From assembly GCA_947172415.1 (NCBI GenBank), contig OX359192.1, forward strand, positions 2,978,501 through 3,042,500: 64,000 nucleotides of DNA, in the 5' to 3' direction. Positions 45,356 through 57,626 of the stretch are shown piece by piece (position 1 is the first letter of the stretch; the number at the start of each line of letters is the position of its first letter). Both the position numbers and the translations under genes were made by a program. The DNA is from Chondrosia reniformis (Eukaryota > Porifera > Demospongiae > Chondrillida > Chondrillidae). Below the pieces are notes generated by a model that had not been told where the DNA came from, searched no databases, and saw only the letters and a list, made by a program, of their open reading frames with translations.

Positions 45356-45751
45356 TCATGATTCACGCGCTTGAATAGAATGAATTGATGCTTTAGCCCA
45401 ATCCATTGATCCAGTTGTGGAATCACTTGCTCTTGGAAAAAGTGTTGGCAATGCTTTAGACTTAAGTCTCCGCTTCTTGCCATAGGGCAATGCCATCTCT
45501 TCTGCTAACAAGGAAGAAGCCTTATAGCAGTCTTTAGTAAAGTGTAGACTGCAAAGAACAGAGTGCTCAGTAGATCCAGGCCATTCACTGTGGTATCTTG
45601 CAACTTTCCTTGTCAACTGTGCTCTTAAAGCAGGACCCTTAGGGAATGTGTAAAGGCTATATCCACCGTCAGTGGTGTTTGAGCAGCCTCCAGCCACGCA
45701 ACGTTTAGGTATCGCCCTTAAGCAAGCTAAATTCGACCGTTTACAGGGCAA
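45356..45751 (-). CDS. THAP-domain protein, transposase N-terminus
   Basis: The 131-residue frame contains RCVAGGCSNTTDGGYSLYTF, ALRAQLTRKVARYHSEW and VLCSLHFTKDCY, the C2-CH zinc set of THAP domains with all ligands present, followed by LPTLFPR. It ends soon after, where the transposase core would be expected. It is the remnant of a Kolobok-type transposase. Confidence 0.82.
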   Translation of the reverse strand: MPCKRSNLACLRAIPKRCVAGGCSNTTDGGYSLYTFPKGPALRAQLTRKVARYHSEWPGSTEHSVLCSLHFTKDCYKASSLLAEEMALPYGKKRRLKSKALPTLFPRASDSTTGSMDWAKASIHSIQARES

Positions 45752-46239
45752 TTATAATACTAATTGAGGCGATTTTCGTATTATAATTGTATTATTTACC
45801 GTACGAAGGGTTCCCGTTGTGACGTCTTAACGCATCACCCTACAAAATGGCCGATTTTACAAAAGTCGGCGCCGGAAGTGGAGCCTTTTCGACTATTTGC
45901 GATCGATTTGGACAAATTTCGCTATCATAGTCGTTCTAAACTTTATGTTCCTCATCGATTTAGGGCAAAAATTTTTTCATGTCATAGGACCTTTAATTAA
46001 AAATGACTTTTATACCCTAATCTTTATGATGATATGTCCATTTTGTTTCTAAGTCCTTTCTTGGAGCCATATGAATTATTTATATTATATTATTTATATT
46101 ATTTATTTATATTATATTAGATTACCTTAGTATATTGTAACTTGTACTGTATATAATACGGGTTCATACGCTACTTTTATAACACTTATTTTATACGTCG
46201 ATATATGTATAATACGAGTTCGTACGCAACTATTGTAAC

Positions 46240-46480
46240 ACTTAATTTATACGTCAATACATCGTTTTTGCAAATGGCGGCGTTCAGGAAGCTTTAGTTA
46301 ACGAAGCTTTTCCATCGTTATTTATAAAGTTCAGGACACTTAAGCGTCCTCAATCGTTAGTATTACGAATATATATATATTAAATCCCAACGATGCAGCC
46401 AAGTAGTTGGAGTTAATTCAGGGGCGGCAGCCCCACGAGTTTTTAAACTCGAAATACTTGTTTCAGTTAATCCAAAAGAG
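46240..46480. repeat. MITE with GTTAAC palindrome, family member 1
   Basis: Contains the near-palindrome AGCTTTAGTTAACGAAGCTT, AATCGTTAG, AACGATG, CCAAGTAGTTGGAGTTAA and CGAGTTTTTAAACTCG. Related members lie at 49850-50065, 57895-58030 and partly 53835-53920. Confidence 0.65.
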
Positions 46481-47515
46481 AATATTATAACATTTGTCCA
46501 ACTTTTCTTTCATATGGCCACCTTTCTGGACTAAGTGTCTCCCTAAAATACGCTCTTCAGGGGCCTATCTACATATGCATAAAAATTAATTCTTTGCATG
46601 CATGCTTAAATCACAAAATCATGTATATTCAGTTGACACTTACTATGCAGTTAAATTTCTCTGTAAAGTACTTCTTTTGCTTGTACTCAGTCTTCAATTC
46701 AGCAAAAGGATCAAAGGTACACCCATTATGTGATCAGCTAAGTTTGATTTCTCCCTCTGTGTCTATTCTATCTCATCAACAGCTATCAGAAGTTGCCACT
46801 CTACTGAAGACATAACCTTTTCAAAGAATTGTAGTACCCTGTACAACTTTATCTAATGCTGCCTTGGTCAGTCGTCCTTCCCCTCTTGTTTTAGCAGGAA
46901 TAATGCAGCAGCCCTTTTGGAAGGATTGGTTGAAGCTCCACTAGTACTGCTGCTTTCTTCATCACATATATCTATTAATCTGCATGCATGCCAAGGTAAA
47001 GGTACATGCTATATACTTCATGTATATGCACTTACAAAATCAAAGAGAAGGCTGTTGAGGGAATCCAATGGTGTTGGCTTGTTCAGGTGTTGACGCTTGC
47101 TCGATCTGTTTTCTTCCCATTGCACCTTAAACGCATCTCTTTTACGCAAAATGTCGCTAACTGTACTTCTCCCAACCCCCCTAGCTAACTGTTGCTGAGT
47201 TGGCTTTGGTTTTCGTTCACTAGCTTCTATCAAACTGATCTTCTTTGTCGATTTATCGAGGTGTTGCCAAAGTAGCAGGTAAGCGTGATAATTAGTCGGT
47301 TTCCGGAATAGGAAGGATTCCGGATTATACAAGGTAGTTTGTGTACAAAATTTGCTCGTGCATTGAAATGTCGCTAACTGTACTTTGTGCGTTGAAAATT
47401 CGTCGAATTAGCAAGAATTCCGGATTATTCAAAAGTCAGATTACTAAGGTTCCACTGTACCTTGCTGCATTGGACATCCTTTCAAACCACACTTAACTTC
47501 AAAGTTTGGTTCAAA
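46481..47515 (-). mobile_element. Tigger-like element, inverted right copy
   Basis: Reverse complement of 33219-34235, including the helix-turn-helix frame (47332-47018) and the CAGTGGAACC end at about 47455. The homology continues 60 bp past the element end into flanking sequence (CAAACTTTGAAGTTAAGTGT), so this is a segmental inverted duplication and not an independent insertion. Confidence 0.8.
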
Positions 47516-47732
47516 CTGATGTACCTGGCCTATATGCCTCACCATATACCTTTAAAATCTGCAGCTGCAAATGTATTACATGCAGAGAAAACAATTCCAC
47601 TTTTGTGACACAGCATCTGGTTGTGGTGACATCGGTAAAGGGTAGTCCAGTGGAGCTGGTCTCTAATGGGAGCACTTGCGAGCTATATAGAGTGCCACAC
47701 TGATGTGCCGTAGTCCAGGTGCATGTGGAAGA

Positions 47733-47811
47733 ACAAGTGTTAGGATTCACAGAAGATCAAGATAAAGAAAAAGACAATGACTCCCAGGATCACTGATGAA
47801 GGGTGGAATTC
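47733..47811 (+). mobile_element. Penelope-like terminal scrap with half hammerhead
   Basis: Matches the minus strand of 31385-31450: GATCAAGATAAAGAAAAAGA, then CCAGGATCACTGATGAAGGG and the start of stem II, ending before the GAAA box. Confidence 0.55.
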
Positions 47812-48663
47812 CACAACAATGCATGACTGTACTAGTAAGTTAGAAATAACAGTCCATGCAAAACAAGTAGTATTAAGTGATCCCAAGTCAAGGCACACAT
47901 TCTGTATAATCACACTTTTATATGCATGATGTGTCTAGTACTCATTCCTGCTATAAGTGAGTCATGAGCTACTCTAGAATAAAATAAATGGTTGCTGATT
48001 GTATTGCATAAACATCTTCTCAATGTATGCCTTTAAGACGTTCCCACTGTTATTTTTAATGTATAACAAGTCAGATTGTATTCTTTGTGTGATAACCATT
48101 TCAGTTAAGTTAGTATAATTTATGATTGCCTGAACTTTGTTAGAATGTTCTAGCTGAGATTGCTTGTTATGAACACTTATGTGTAATGGAGCAATAACAA
48201 GGAACAATAGAGCAGGGTCACGTCCAACCAACTCACTTGCTGTCCAATGACAGAGAATACAATAGCAACAGTTCAATAACAATTTTCCTAAATAATAGCA
48301 AAGTAGTTGTTATGGAAACAAATCAATTTTTTGTCCAATTGGCCATCTGATCTAAGAGTGGGGGCCTCAGATCTGTTGAACATCACATACCCTCTTACCA
48401 GCTCTCACATAACAAGCACACACGTTTGTAGATTCATGTGTGATTATCATGCCCATGACACTAGTATATGATATATAGTGAAGATTGATAGTTGCCTAGC
48501 AACCTAGCAGTAGGTCACATTACAATCCAAGATGATTGGTATGGAGGTGTGGATCTGAGGTGTAGAGTGGGAGTGTATCATGATTTTATATATTCATATG
48601 TAATAGAATAAGGATTTCTTCTAACTACGTTGTGTGTACTTCTCAGCCTGTTTTATACTTTTA

Positions 48664-49167
48664 GGGTGGCTTTGCTAAAGCCCACATTGTGTCAGCTAGT
48701 GGTGATGGAAGTGCTGTTTATGTAGCAGAAATCGGGCCAAACTGAATTTGAAAGTTTGTTCCAGTATCCATCTACACATTGTAAGAGAGACAGATAGAAT
48801 AAAATAGACCATCTTATATGCCTGTGTCTTCTGTTGGACAATAATGATAATTGTACTGTATTTACTTATGACGCAGAATGTATTCATAAGAGCCCTCTGA
48901 TGCACTACGGCGGCATAGCTTTAGGGGTAGCTATCCTTATAGCTATCATTCTTGTCCTCTGCTTATCATTTGTGTGTATGTTGGAAGCTACAGTGTTGCA
49001 ATTGCTGTTCTTCTTGCAAGAGGAAGAATCTAGACATCTCCAAGAAAGCTCAAAAGGCAAAAGAAAACTTGCACTCGTTGCTTGGACCCTCACACCAAGG
49101 CTTTGTGAGGGTGAGGACCTTCGATTCTGAAAGTGAAGCAGAAGATGTTATTTTTGAACATCTTTAA
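48664..49167 (+). pseudogene. PAM-like C-terminal exons, copy 3
   Basis: The exon at 48664 reads GGFAKAHIVSASGDGSAVYV then, after GPN, two stops as in copy 2, so those stops predate the split of copies 2 and 3. The second exon keeps MHYGGIALGVAILIAIILV (membrane helix) but changes frame before the acidic tail; the tail SESEAEDVIFEHL is in another frame. Confidence 0.6.
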
Positions 49168-49397
49168 ACGTTTTAACAAGCATAATGCACAGTGCAAAAA
49201 CTAGTAATTAATAAACTGTTTTTAATTTGTGGCAAGTCGATACATTGCCTATTTTTGGAATAAAATAGATCATTGATTCTGAAATTGGTTATGTAAAAGC
49301 CTAATTGATTCCGGATTTGTATAAAAGCACACATCGTTGAATGCCACATGAAGTTTTTGCGTATTAGGAAAAAGAGTTTCTATAGTGAAATAGCAAA

Positions 49398-50448
49398 ATG
49401 CCTAGAATTCAAGAATCGGGATCTACAAGCAATAAATTTTCCAGGAGAAAAAGTAGCACTCAAAAGAAGAGATCTGAACAGACAGTGAGACGGGTCATGG
49501 GTACAGTCGCGTTGAAGGAAATTAGGTTTGTTAATGCTTAGCTGTACACTAAATATGTGGATGTAGGCTCGCTATTGAAGAGAGTTAGGATTTTTATATG
49601 CAGCATTAAATGTGGATGTAGGCTAGCTATTGAAGAAAGTTAAGATTTTTGTATAGCCCTGCATACATAGCTGAGTGTAATGGAGATTAGTTTTGCGAAG
49701 GATATAGCTAACGACATCGTCATTTCCTTAGTTACTGTCTTGTTCGCAGTGATTGTTAATTATTTCTTATTAAAGATTGCAAGTGCTTGTATTAATGAGG
49801 GACATTATATGATACGAAACAAATAAGAGAAAATTATAACTGTTAGTAAAAACAAGTAGGTCTATTTCGTGTTTAAAAACTCGTGGGTCTGCCGCACCCG
49901 AATTAACTCGAACTACTTGGCAGCATCATTGGGCTTTAATATATATATTCTTAATCCTAACGATTGAAGACGCTTCAGTGTCCTGAACATTATAAATAGT
50001 AACAGAAAAGCTTCGTTAACTAAAGCTTCCAGGACGCCTCTATTTGCAAAAACCATGTATTGAAAGTGTTAGAGTGAATTTATAAGGCCCCTCCAAATTT
50101 CACAGTTAGTTATTTTTATTATTCATTATTTTACTACCAAACTACCCAAAACTGACTGTATAGGTTTTCCAGTTTGTGGCTAAATGCAAACCATAATGTT
50201 AGAAAGCAGAACACGACTCAAAAACTCTGGCTAAATCTAAGACTTCACATTGGATTAGCCGTTAGAACACCACAAGGTGGAAACAACGAATGTGCACACT
50301 ATAGACGTGGTTTTACGCTGTAATATTTGTTAGAGTAACTTGGCTGCAATCCATGCAAAGCGTGTAACAGTTACTATTCAAGATGTCAGATTCATTAAGA
50401 TGCTTCAAGGTGTTGGTGACCCTGCCTATGGAAGTCAGTGGTAATCCA
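49398..50448 (+). pseudogene. CENPA: CENP-A centromeric histone H3, copy 3 (truncated)
   Basis: Exon 1 (49398-49525) is open from [18 protein letters not shown] to GTVALKEIR with a GT donor, nearly identical to copy 2. Exon 2 survives only from [15 protein letters not shown] to the end (50338-50448), and the stop is lost, so the frame runs on after GDPA to a later TAA. The intervening 0.5 kb contains a MITE (49850-50065). The histone-fold start is missing, so the copy cannot make a nucleosomal histone. Confidence 0.82.
49850..50065. repeat. MITE with GTTAAC palindrome, family member 2
   Basis: Shares AGCTTCGTTAACTAAAGCTT, TTAAAAACTCGTGGG and CGAACTACTTGGCAGC with the members at 46240 and 57895. 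It sits in the damaged CENP-A copy 3 intron and exon 2 region. Confidence 0.65.
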
Positions 50449-50689
50449 TGGAAGGCCTGTAACAGTTACAAGACATCGATTTGAGGTTTTAATTACCCCA
50501 TCTATTATTTGTCATAGATAGATCATGGTCACTTTTTGATTTCATATGTAATGTAAAGGTAAATTATTAAAAACAAGTCAAGATTTATCACCAATGTGAT
50601 TATACATGTACGTAACTTTTACTTATAGTTATTCATATACATATGTGTTTCGGTGTATTATTTTTCTGTACATAATAATAATAATAATA

Positions 50690-53600
50690 ATGATTGTGTC
50701 CAACCGAAACATCCAACATTGCCACTCCAAGAGAAGTGGCTTCGTAACTGATACTGTCAGGCTCTGTTCTCTTGGAACCAATCTTGATATATTCCTTGGA
50801 AAGTAATAGATGTAGACCATCTTGTACCTTCCTTTGAATGTCCTCTTCAGGTAGTTGAACATAAAGTAGTGTATTCCTGATAAATTCCATTAAACATTTC
50901 GGGCCTACAACCAACTACGTATGTAGTACAAAGTGTGCAACATGTAACATTGTATGATTCCACTAAAAAGTATTACAGAACATGCACAGTACTGAACTAA
51001 CTTTGAGTGAAATGAGTGAGAGGATTAGAGATGCCAAGAATGCTCCGTTATCACATAGTAAAAGTTTTGACATGAATCCATTGGGCTTGACAACATATCC
51101 AGGACCTTCAGTGAGAACTAGTTGTGAACTGAGAGTAAGCTTACTCATTTGTGTACATCAAACCTTTTGTATGTCTTGCTCTGATATAAGAGCGATGCTC
51201 TCTCCAGTGACTCCAAAACCTGCTCTACCAGCCCTGCCTGTCATTTGCTTGTTTTGACTTTTTGTGAGAAACTGCGCATCAACATAGGGTGACCTTAGAA
51301 TTACTCTATAACAGATCGGAAGGGGCAAAATCCAGTTAATGTGTGGAAATGTTGGATTTGGCTGCAGACTGGATAGCCTATTGAATGATGACCTAATGTA
51401 TATGTGTAAACATAATAATTGTCAAAGTTAAACTACATATAGCTATAGTAAGGGTAGCTATTACCAGCGACAGACACTCAAGACAGCAGTATATATATAA
51501 CTACAGATTAAGATGTGCAGCAAGTTTTTAGACTAGAAAATAAGGTAATAGCATTTCTCCTCTCTGATGAAGTACGTACATATGCTGGTTTATAGAGTAG
51601 CATTAATAGGAAGAATTAACCACAGAATTACTTAGCTGATTGTGATGTGTCATTGTACCATTGCAATACTATAGCTAATTATGGTGCCAGTAATTGACCA
51701 AAAGTGAAAGTACAAAAGCACCTTTTAGCAGGTAGCTTTACCCCGGCTGCCAGTCTTGATGTACATACAAGTACTGAGTTAACTCCACTTAAGTAAGATT
51801 CCTCTATCAACTTCCTCTCTTCAGAAGACAGACCAGAATGGTGGTAAGTCACTCCATAAGGGATGGTCTGATATAGCACAGGGCAAATACCTTCAGAGGT
51901 GAGCCAAAACAAAGTTTAAACAAACATCTGCCTAACTTGTAAAAAGAATAATAGAATAAGAGGATTTCTTCTAACTACATCAGAGTTCATCTTTTAATAT
52001 TTTGAGCATCTAGAGACGCAGTTGACGATATCTATCTGGTTAGCAGTGTTTAGACGCTCAAAAAATTATCAAAAGATAAAACTTGTAAAAAGCAAACAGG
52101 TACGTACGTGGTTCAAAAAATCAAAATATGAACAGCAAATAATAAGTTTGATGTCTGTAGAGAAGTAATCCTTATTACACAAGATAATAATACCTATTTT
52201 TAAAGTTTCTATAAGTTGAATCTTCTCTTTCTTTTTATGAGCTTGCAAGTATCTACACAACACAGTAACGAAAGTGCAATAGTTATTATCAGCTATAGCT
52301 ATATGAGGGCATGATATAGCTGGGAACAACAAACCCTCACTCACATTGATTGCACTTTTGTTTGACTGAAACAGGGTGCATGTTGCACAAAATGACAATG
52401 CAAAAATCTAGCCCAGACCACCATCCTGCCTCCATATTTACCGGATGACATCACACAGTTGGCTGGACAGCAGTCTGGGCTATGCAAAACTAGCAATAAT
52501 CCTAAGGTAGCTTTTTATGTATGTATATGTTTACATAGTTGTGCATATGCGTTTCATTCTCCAATGCACATGTATGATCAGTGAGTGGATAATTCCATCC
52601 TTACACAGACACTATATATCATAAGGTTAAGGTTTACCATATAGGTTAATGGACACTGCAGATTGAATGCAAGACATATACATGTACGTGTACATACGTA
52701 TCTCTAAATCAGAGAAAAACTTGCTAATTTAAAGTCTCCCAAAGTGCTAGTCCTGGAGCAGTCAGAAGATACTTAATCTGTGTAGGATGGCATAGGCCTA
52801 TAACTGCTCCAATGCAGCTTCAACACTGAGAGGAGGGCTAGCAATAGTAGGTGTCCAGGAAAATGTACTCTGGAAAGTGTTGTGCTAAGAGTAGAGCAAC
52901 ATTCTGACAGTTTTTTTGTAGGACAGAACACAAGGCAGCCATCTTTGGGTAGCACCTCCAACACCAAAAATATCAAGTGATCCTTATCCACCTCCACCTT
53001 AGGATACTGCAATAGGACCAATATATATATGTACAAAGGTTATACATACGTACACATCCATATATACACATAAACTCGAATATTATAAGAACTACTACAG
53101 TTATATAAATCCGTTAATATACACAAGATTGCAAAAATAGAAAATTTATTGTTTCACAATCCAGATGACTACACTCTAAAGGTAGTAAACAGGTATACCC
53201 CTGCAGTTCTGTATAAAGCCGTTAACAAACACTACACTTCAATTTAATCATTTTACTATATATCAATTAATAGCCAATACCTTTTTCAACTCAACTGAAG
53301 TAATTACTCTAGTGTGGCTAGTCCATTGTGAAACGCAATGTTATAAATTGAATGGCCTATATTAATATGCTTTGATAATTCCACCTACATACATACGCAT
53401 GTGTACAAGTAGTAAGTACAGAGTGATGTGCGTGCACATGCAACACTCTCAAATGTAAGAGCTGACAGTGGCACTCCACTGAGTTACGTATGTAAGCACA
53501 GCTGATTCTAGCTACACCATGTAGATGTGTTCTACTTTACATTTACATACATTCGTACATACCAATAACAGTATACATCCATAGGTATATACATGAGCCT

Positions 53601-53743
53601 GAAACGCTTACTGGTCTGAAAACATCAGAAAAGACCTTTGCTAGCTCTGTTATATTTCTGAGAGTGGCACTCATCTTAACAATCTGAGGGTTTGGGGTTG
53701 CAAAGCTTATCTTAGCAAGGCTCAGCACCTCGGCCTTCAACAC
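50690..53743 (-). pseudogene. HELQ: HELQ DNA helicase, right copy (5'-incomplete)
   Basis: Exons on the minus strand: 53743-53612 (NPQIVKMSATLRNITELA, helicase motif III, then VFRP), 53006 to about 52900 (VEVDKDHLIFLVLEVLP, CLVFCPTKK, motif IV region), about 52261-52197 (RYLQAHKKKEKIQLIETLK), 51890-51722 ([29 protein letters not shown]), 51300 to about 51160 (RSPYVSAQFL, GRAGR region), about 51145-51010 and 50910-50700. In the second exon an A-run shifts the frame: after CPTKK the conserved CQNVALLLAQHFPEY appears in another frame. Motif V has Lys for Asn. Walker A and DExH exons are not found, so this is also a broken copy. Confidence 0.83.
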
Positions 53744-53929
53744 CTAGCATATGAAGCTAAAAGGAAGGTAATGGACCAAATTAACTGTGAATAAGTGTAT
53801 GACTTAGTCTACTAAAATCACAAATGAATAATAGAAACAAGTATTTTGAGTTTAATAACTTGTGGGACTGTCCCACCCCCCCCCCGACATAACTCCAACT
53901 TCTAGGCCACATAAAAGGCCTTTTTATAC

Positions 53930-54125
53930 GTGTGTCATATGATGTCCCTTGTGTACAAGTTACGAAATGGTCTCTAACCCTGTTGATTATGTGAATGCAT
54001 GCAACCAACCGTCAGTATTCTTAGCTCCCTCACTAGGCAAATCAAATCTGCTGTGATTATTAGCTTAGACCCCTTTAAGACTGGAACCTTTGTTGATATA
54101 TATATATGGCATGCAGATGCATCAT
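53930..54125. repeat. Dispersed repeat, inverted partner at 20543-20760
   Basis: Reverse complement of the sequence that truncates the Ig exon near 20.5 kb. A run of C (53876-53885) and a fragment of the GTTAAC MITE family lie just left of it. Confidence 0.75.
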
Positions 54126-55655
54126 CTTCAGTCTATACTAAGGTGTGAAAAGGTAATTGGTAGGCCATGTGTTCTACCTTGGATGATCGGTATAAACTAT
54201 TACTCTCTATGCAGTAGTTTAGGATTTCAAAACCTGCAACAGTGTGACTAAAGTCTTGTACTGTTTAAAATACTGATTATCCTATGGGTCACTTGGATCT
54301 CTTTAAATTTGTAACTTGCACTGTGTAGCTAGTACTTGATTGTAATTTTAATATTATATAGTCACTTGGACCTAGCTCCTAAATTATATATATCTTAATG
54401 TGTGTTTGTTACAAGTATGCTACAGTCCCCTTTCATCAGTTAAGCAAGGTTCATATTATACTTAAGCATTAGCATGGCACAAAGCAGCCGAAGCAAACAC
54501 AATCCTCCACTATCAAAATTGCACATTTAATAAAAGCTTCAACCAAATGGGGAATTCCAAGAGGTAAGGCTTAGAGCCTGCTATATGTATGGATCTTGCT
54601 AATTCTTCTAATTAAGTCATCAGCATCAAATTTCAGCAATTTGGAAATTTTGACCGGTAAACCTTCATCATCAATTAAGCTGAATTAATAGTATTAACCT
54701 GGAACATACACAGAAACGTATATGTGTACAGTATATTATATATGACCTAAATAATCAAAATTTCGTGAAATATAGTATTGACACATCCTGTATATATGTA
54801 TATTTAAGTAGCTTCAGAGGTCATAGATACATATTTCAATCACACATACACATACTTGACTTGGAACAAATCGGTTAACATTTTACCAAGACTAATGTAT
54901 ATATTCTCTAGTAGAGTGGTATCAAACATTGTACTATCCTAAATACATAATCTGAGGACTATGCATCACCTTCAGCTGAGTAGATTGCTCAACTTGCTGC
55001 TGGTTGCACTTCAGTTTGAGAATATCCAAATCGGAAATTTTCATTCTCTGCACAAATGGACAATAAAAATAATAAAGTAACATACATATCAATACTCAAT
55101 AGCAACGTAAAATATGTAAAATGTTCATCATATAGGTAAATGGAGGAAGATATATATTTTCAAACCAGGAAACCTAAATTAGTTGTAATTAGTGTAATGA
55201 TTATCTATAGCCTTGGTAATAACAGAAATGGACTTTTTATTTTGGGAGGAGAATTCTTTAACCAGATACCATGGCACAAAGCAGCTCTTAGTATCCTTTG
55301 ATCCTGGCCTCAGTAGGTGCAAATGATAATGTCTGTGAACAACTCGTGAATCATCAAGCTACACTAACTGGACAAGCTATAAATCCTGAAACAAACTCAT
55401 GCGTTGTTGCATTTACAAAATGCTATTTATTAATGTACTGTTAATTCAACTTTGCAGACACCGAGACTGGACTTTATCAGATTTAAGACAAACAAAATAG
55501 GAGTAAATTAAATTAAGAAATGCTATTCAATGTTTAAGTAACAAAATTAACTTTTGATATAGTATACTAACTAAATATACGTACGTACATATAAATGATG
55601 CAATACAGTTTTGGCTTAACAAAGACTTTTAAAACTCAGTGTATTACACGTAGTC
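54126..55655. other. Stretch with dispersed repeat, no clear gene
   Basis: 54485-54780 is directly repeated at 63330-63680 (CAAACACAATCCTCCACTAT). A possible minus-strand exon at 55050-54970 reads KISDLDILKLKCNQQQVEQS after a TGCAG acceptor, but I cannot assign it. The right part is the upstream region of the collagen-type gene. Confidence 0.4.
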
Positions 55656-57626
55656 ATGTGTCCTACTAAAGTCTTAGGAATACTACTTCTCTTTTCAATA
55701 AATGCAGTCTACAGTGATGTAGCTGACTTTACTGCTGATAATGTTACAGAGTTTCAGTTGACTTTTCGTGGAGTACCTGGAAGGGATGGACGCGATGGAC
55801 CCACTGGACCTCCTGGAGCACAAGGGCCAGCTGGTCCTCCAGGTCCACAAGGAGGGGAAGGTCCAGTGGGTCCAAGGGGAAATCCGGGACCAAGAGGTAT
55901 TGGTATTCAACAAAATGATAAACCTGCTACATTTACTTACCCACATTTTATTATTATACACCTTCAACAATTACTTATATATCTACTAAATCAGTCAAAT
56001 ACAAATGTAACTTTCATATACAGGTAATATGGGATTACAAGGTGTACAAGGAGTAGAGGGTCCTATTGGACCAAGAGGAGATACAGGACCATCAGGTGAG
56101 GAGATACACAAATAACAGTCAACGTAATTGCATGACTATAGCTGCTCTACAGTATTTAACATCAGTATACTAATAATAAAATCCTAGTTAACATTTAAAA
56201 AATGTCTATTTAAACAAATTGAAAATGTAATGGAGAAAATTATTAGATCGATACATAAGTCAATACTCTACTATGACAAAGATATATTGTACTTGTCTTA
56301 AATCAATGAACAATACCAACAATGAGTAATACTGCCGCAGCTTTGACAAAAAAACAGGGACTAAAGGGTAGGACACTTTCACCTGAGGATCTTTGTCAAC
56401 TGCAAGATACAGGATTAGGTGTGATATTGGCAGATCTTATTGCATTGTAGTTAATCACAAATATCCTATTTAAACAGAACCTACTATTATACTAACACAA
56501 GTTGCAAATCTAATGGAGATTAATACTTCATACATACTTACGTACTGTATATAGATTATATATGGTTGAACAATTTTAGTGTTGTACAGCTCTATAAATA
56601 TGTCAATAAACATCTATTTGTCTTGTAGGTGCACCTGGTCCACCTGGAGAGCCAGGACCACCAGGAACATCCGGTCCAGGACAGGTAAAATTGCCTGTTG
56701 TTACCATACTGGATACCAACACTGAGAACAGAATCACCACTCAACTCCAACAGCAATGTAAGAACTACATAGATGATCAGATTGAAATAAAGAATACAAA
56801 AAGTAGACTTGGAAGGTCTTCAGACTATCCTGCATTCAGCTGTGAAGAGATAGCTATATGTAATCCTCACAGCCCAGATGGATGGTACTGGATACAGAAC
56901 AGAAGAGATGGATCTGTTAGCAGAAGGCTGTGTTTCATAGGAGGACATCCTCACTGTGGAAATGGAACATGGATGAGAATTGGACACTTTGATTTGAATA
57001 ATGGAGTAGGATGTCCTTCAAGTCTTAACACATATACTTACAAAGGTAAGAAGTATTGCAGGAGATCAGTTGAAGTAGGTTGCAGTTCAGTGTACTTTGA
57101 TAGTCTTGGAAAGGAGATTATAGAGGTGTGTGGAATGATTGAAGCTTATCAATGGATAAGTCCGGATGCATTTTATGCTAGTTCTTCACAAACTATTGAT
57201 GGACCTTATATGGATGGCATTTCAATAACCCATGGATCACCACGGCAACACATTTGGAGCTATGCTGTTGGACTACAAGAAAACAGTAGACAGGATCACA
57301 ATTATCACAAGTGTCCTTGCTCATCAAATGGAAGTGCTGCTGCTAGTCCACCAAATTTTGTTGGAGAGGACTACTATTGTGACACTGGAAATCCTACTGC
57401 TACCTGGGATCTTCTAGTCTATCCTGATCGTCTGTGGGACAGTTCTGGTGCCTCTTGTGTCTCTGGTTCTACATGCTGTGATAATCCAGACCAACCTTGG
57501 TTTAGGAAGAAACTAAAAACTCCTTCTACTGATAACATAGAGTTTCGTTGGTGTGCTGATCAACCAAAATGGGATGAAGCTATTCCAACTCAACAAATTG
57601 AGCTTTACATTCAGACTGAAATGTAA
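55656..57626 (+). CDS. Secreted collagen-like protein with large Cys-rich C-terminal domain
   Basis: Three exons, 55656-55896, 56024-56095 and 56629-57626, give 436 residues. A signal peptide ([20 protein letters not shown]) is followed by a short acidic stretch and Gly-X-Y repeats across the three exons ([20 protein letters not shown] and on; each intron interrupts a Gly codon after its first base, as in collagen genes). After GTSGPGQ comes a non-collagenous domain of about 310 residues with [50 protein letters not shown] and [10 protein letters not shown]. The domain resembles C-terminal modules of invertebrate collagen-like proteins with about 20 Cys; I cannot name it. Likely an extracellular matrix or lectin-like protein. 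All frames are intact. Confidence 0.88.

Larger units (their letters stand above)
44794..45997. mobile_element. Second Kolobok-like element, deleted derivative
   Basis: Same gene order as 8874-12301 but internally deleted: a P2X7-tail-like start on the plus strand and a THAP gene on the minus strand, without the catalytic domain. The right end reads ATGTCATAGGACCT then TTAA, parallel to the TGTCAGTTCCCCT-TTAA end of the first element. The left terminus is missing. Confidence 0.7.
48120..50990. repeat. Third, inverted copy of the PAM-tail/CENP-A/HELQ module
   Basis: Reverse-orientation counterpart of 25.0-27.1 kb and of 6.9-19.6 kb: noncoding segment (48120-48545), PAM-like tail (48664-49167), CENP-A (49398-50448) and the HELQ end with a short ATT run at 50675-50695. 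The HELQ locus continues to 53743, so this copy retains the most HELQ. Confidence 0.85.

Noticed and set aside
47506-47750. Short frames on both strands (65 and 79 residues)
   Set aside because: No motif; the segment lies between repeat scraps and has no splice support.
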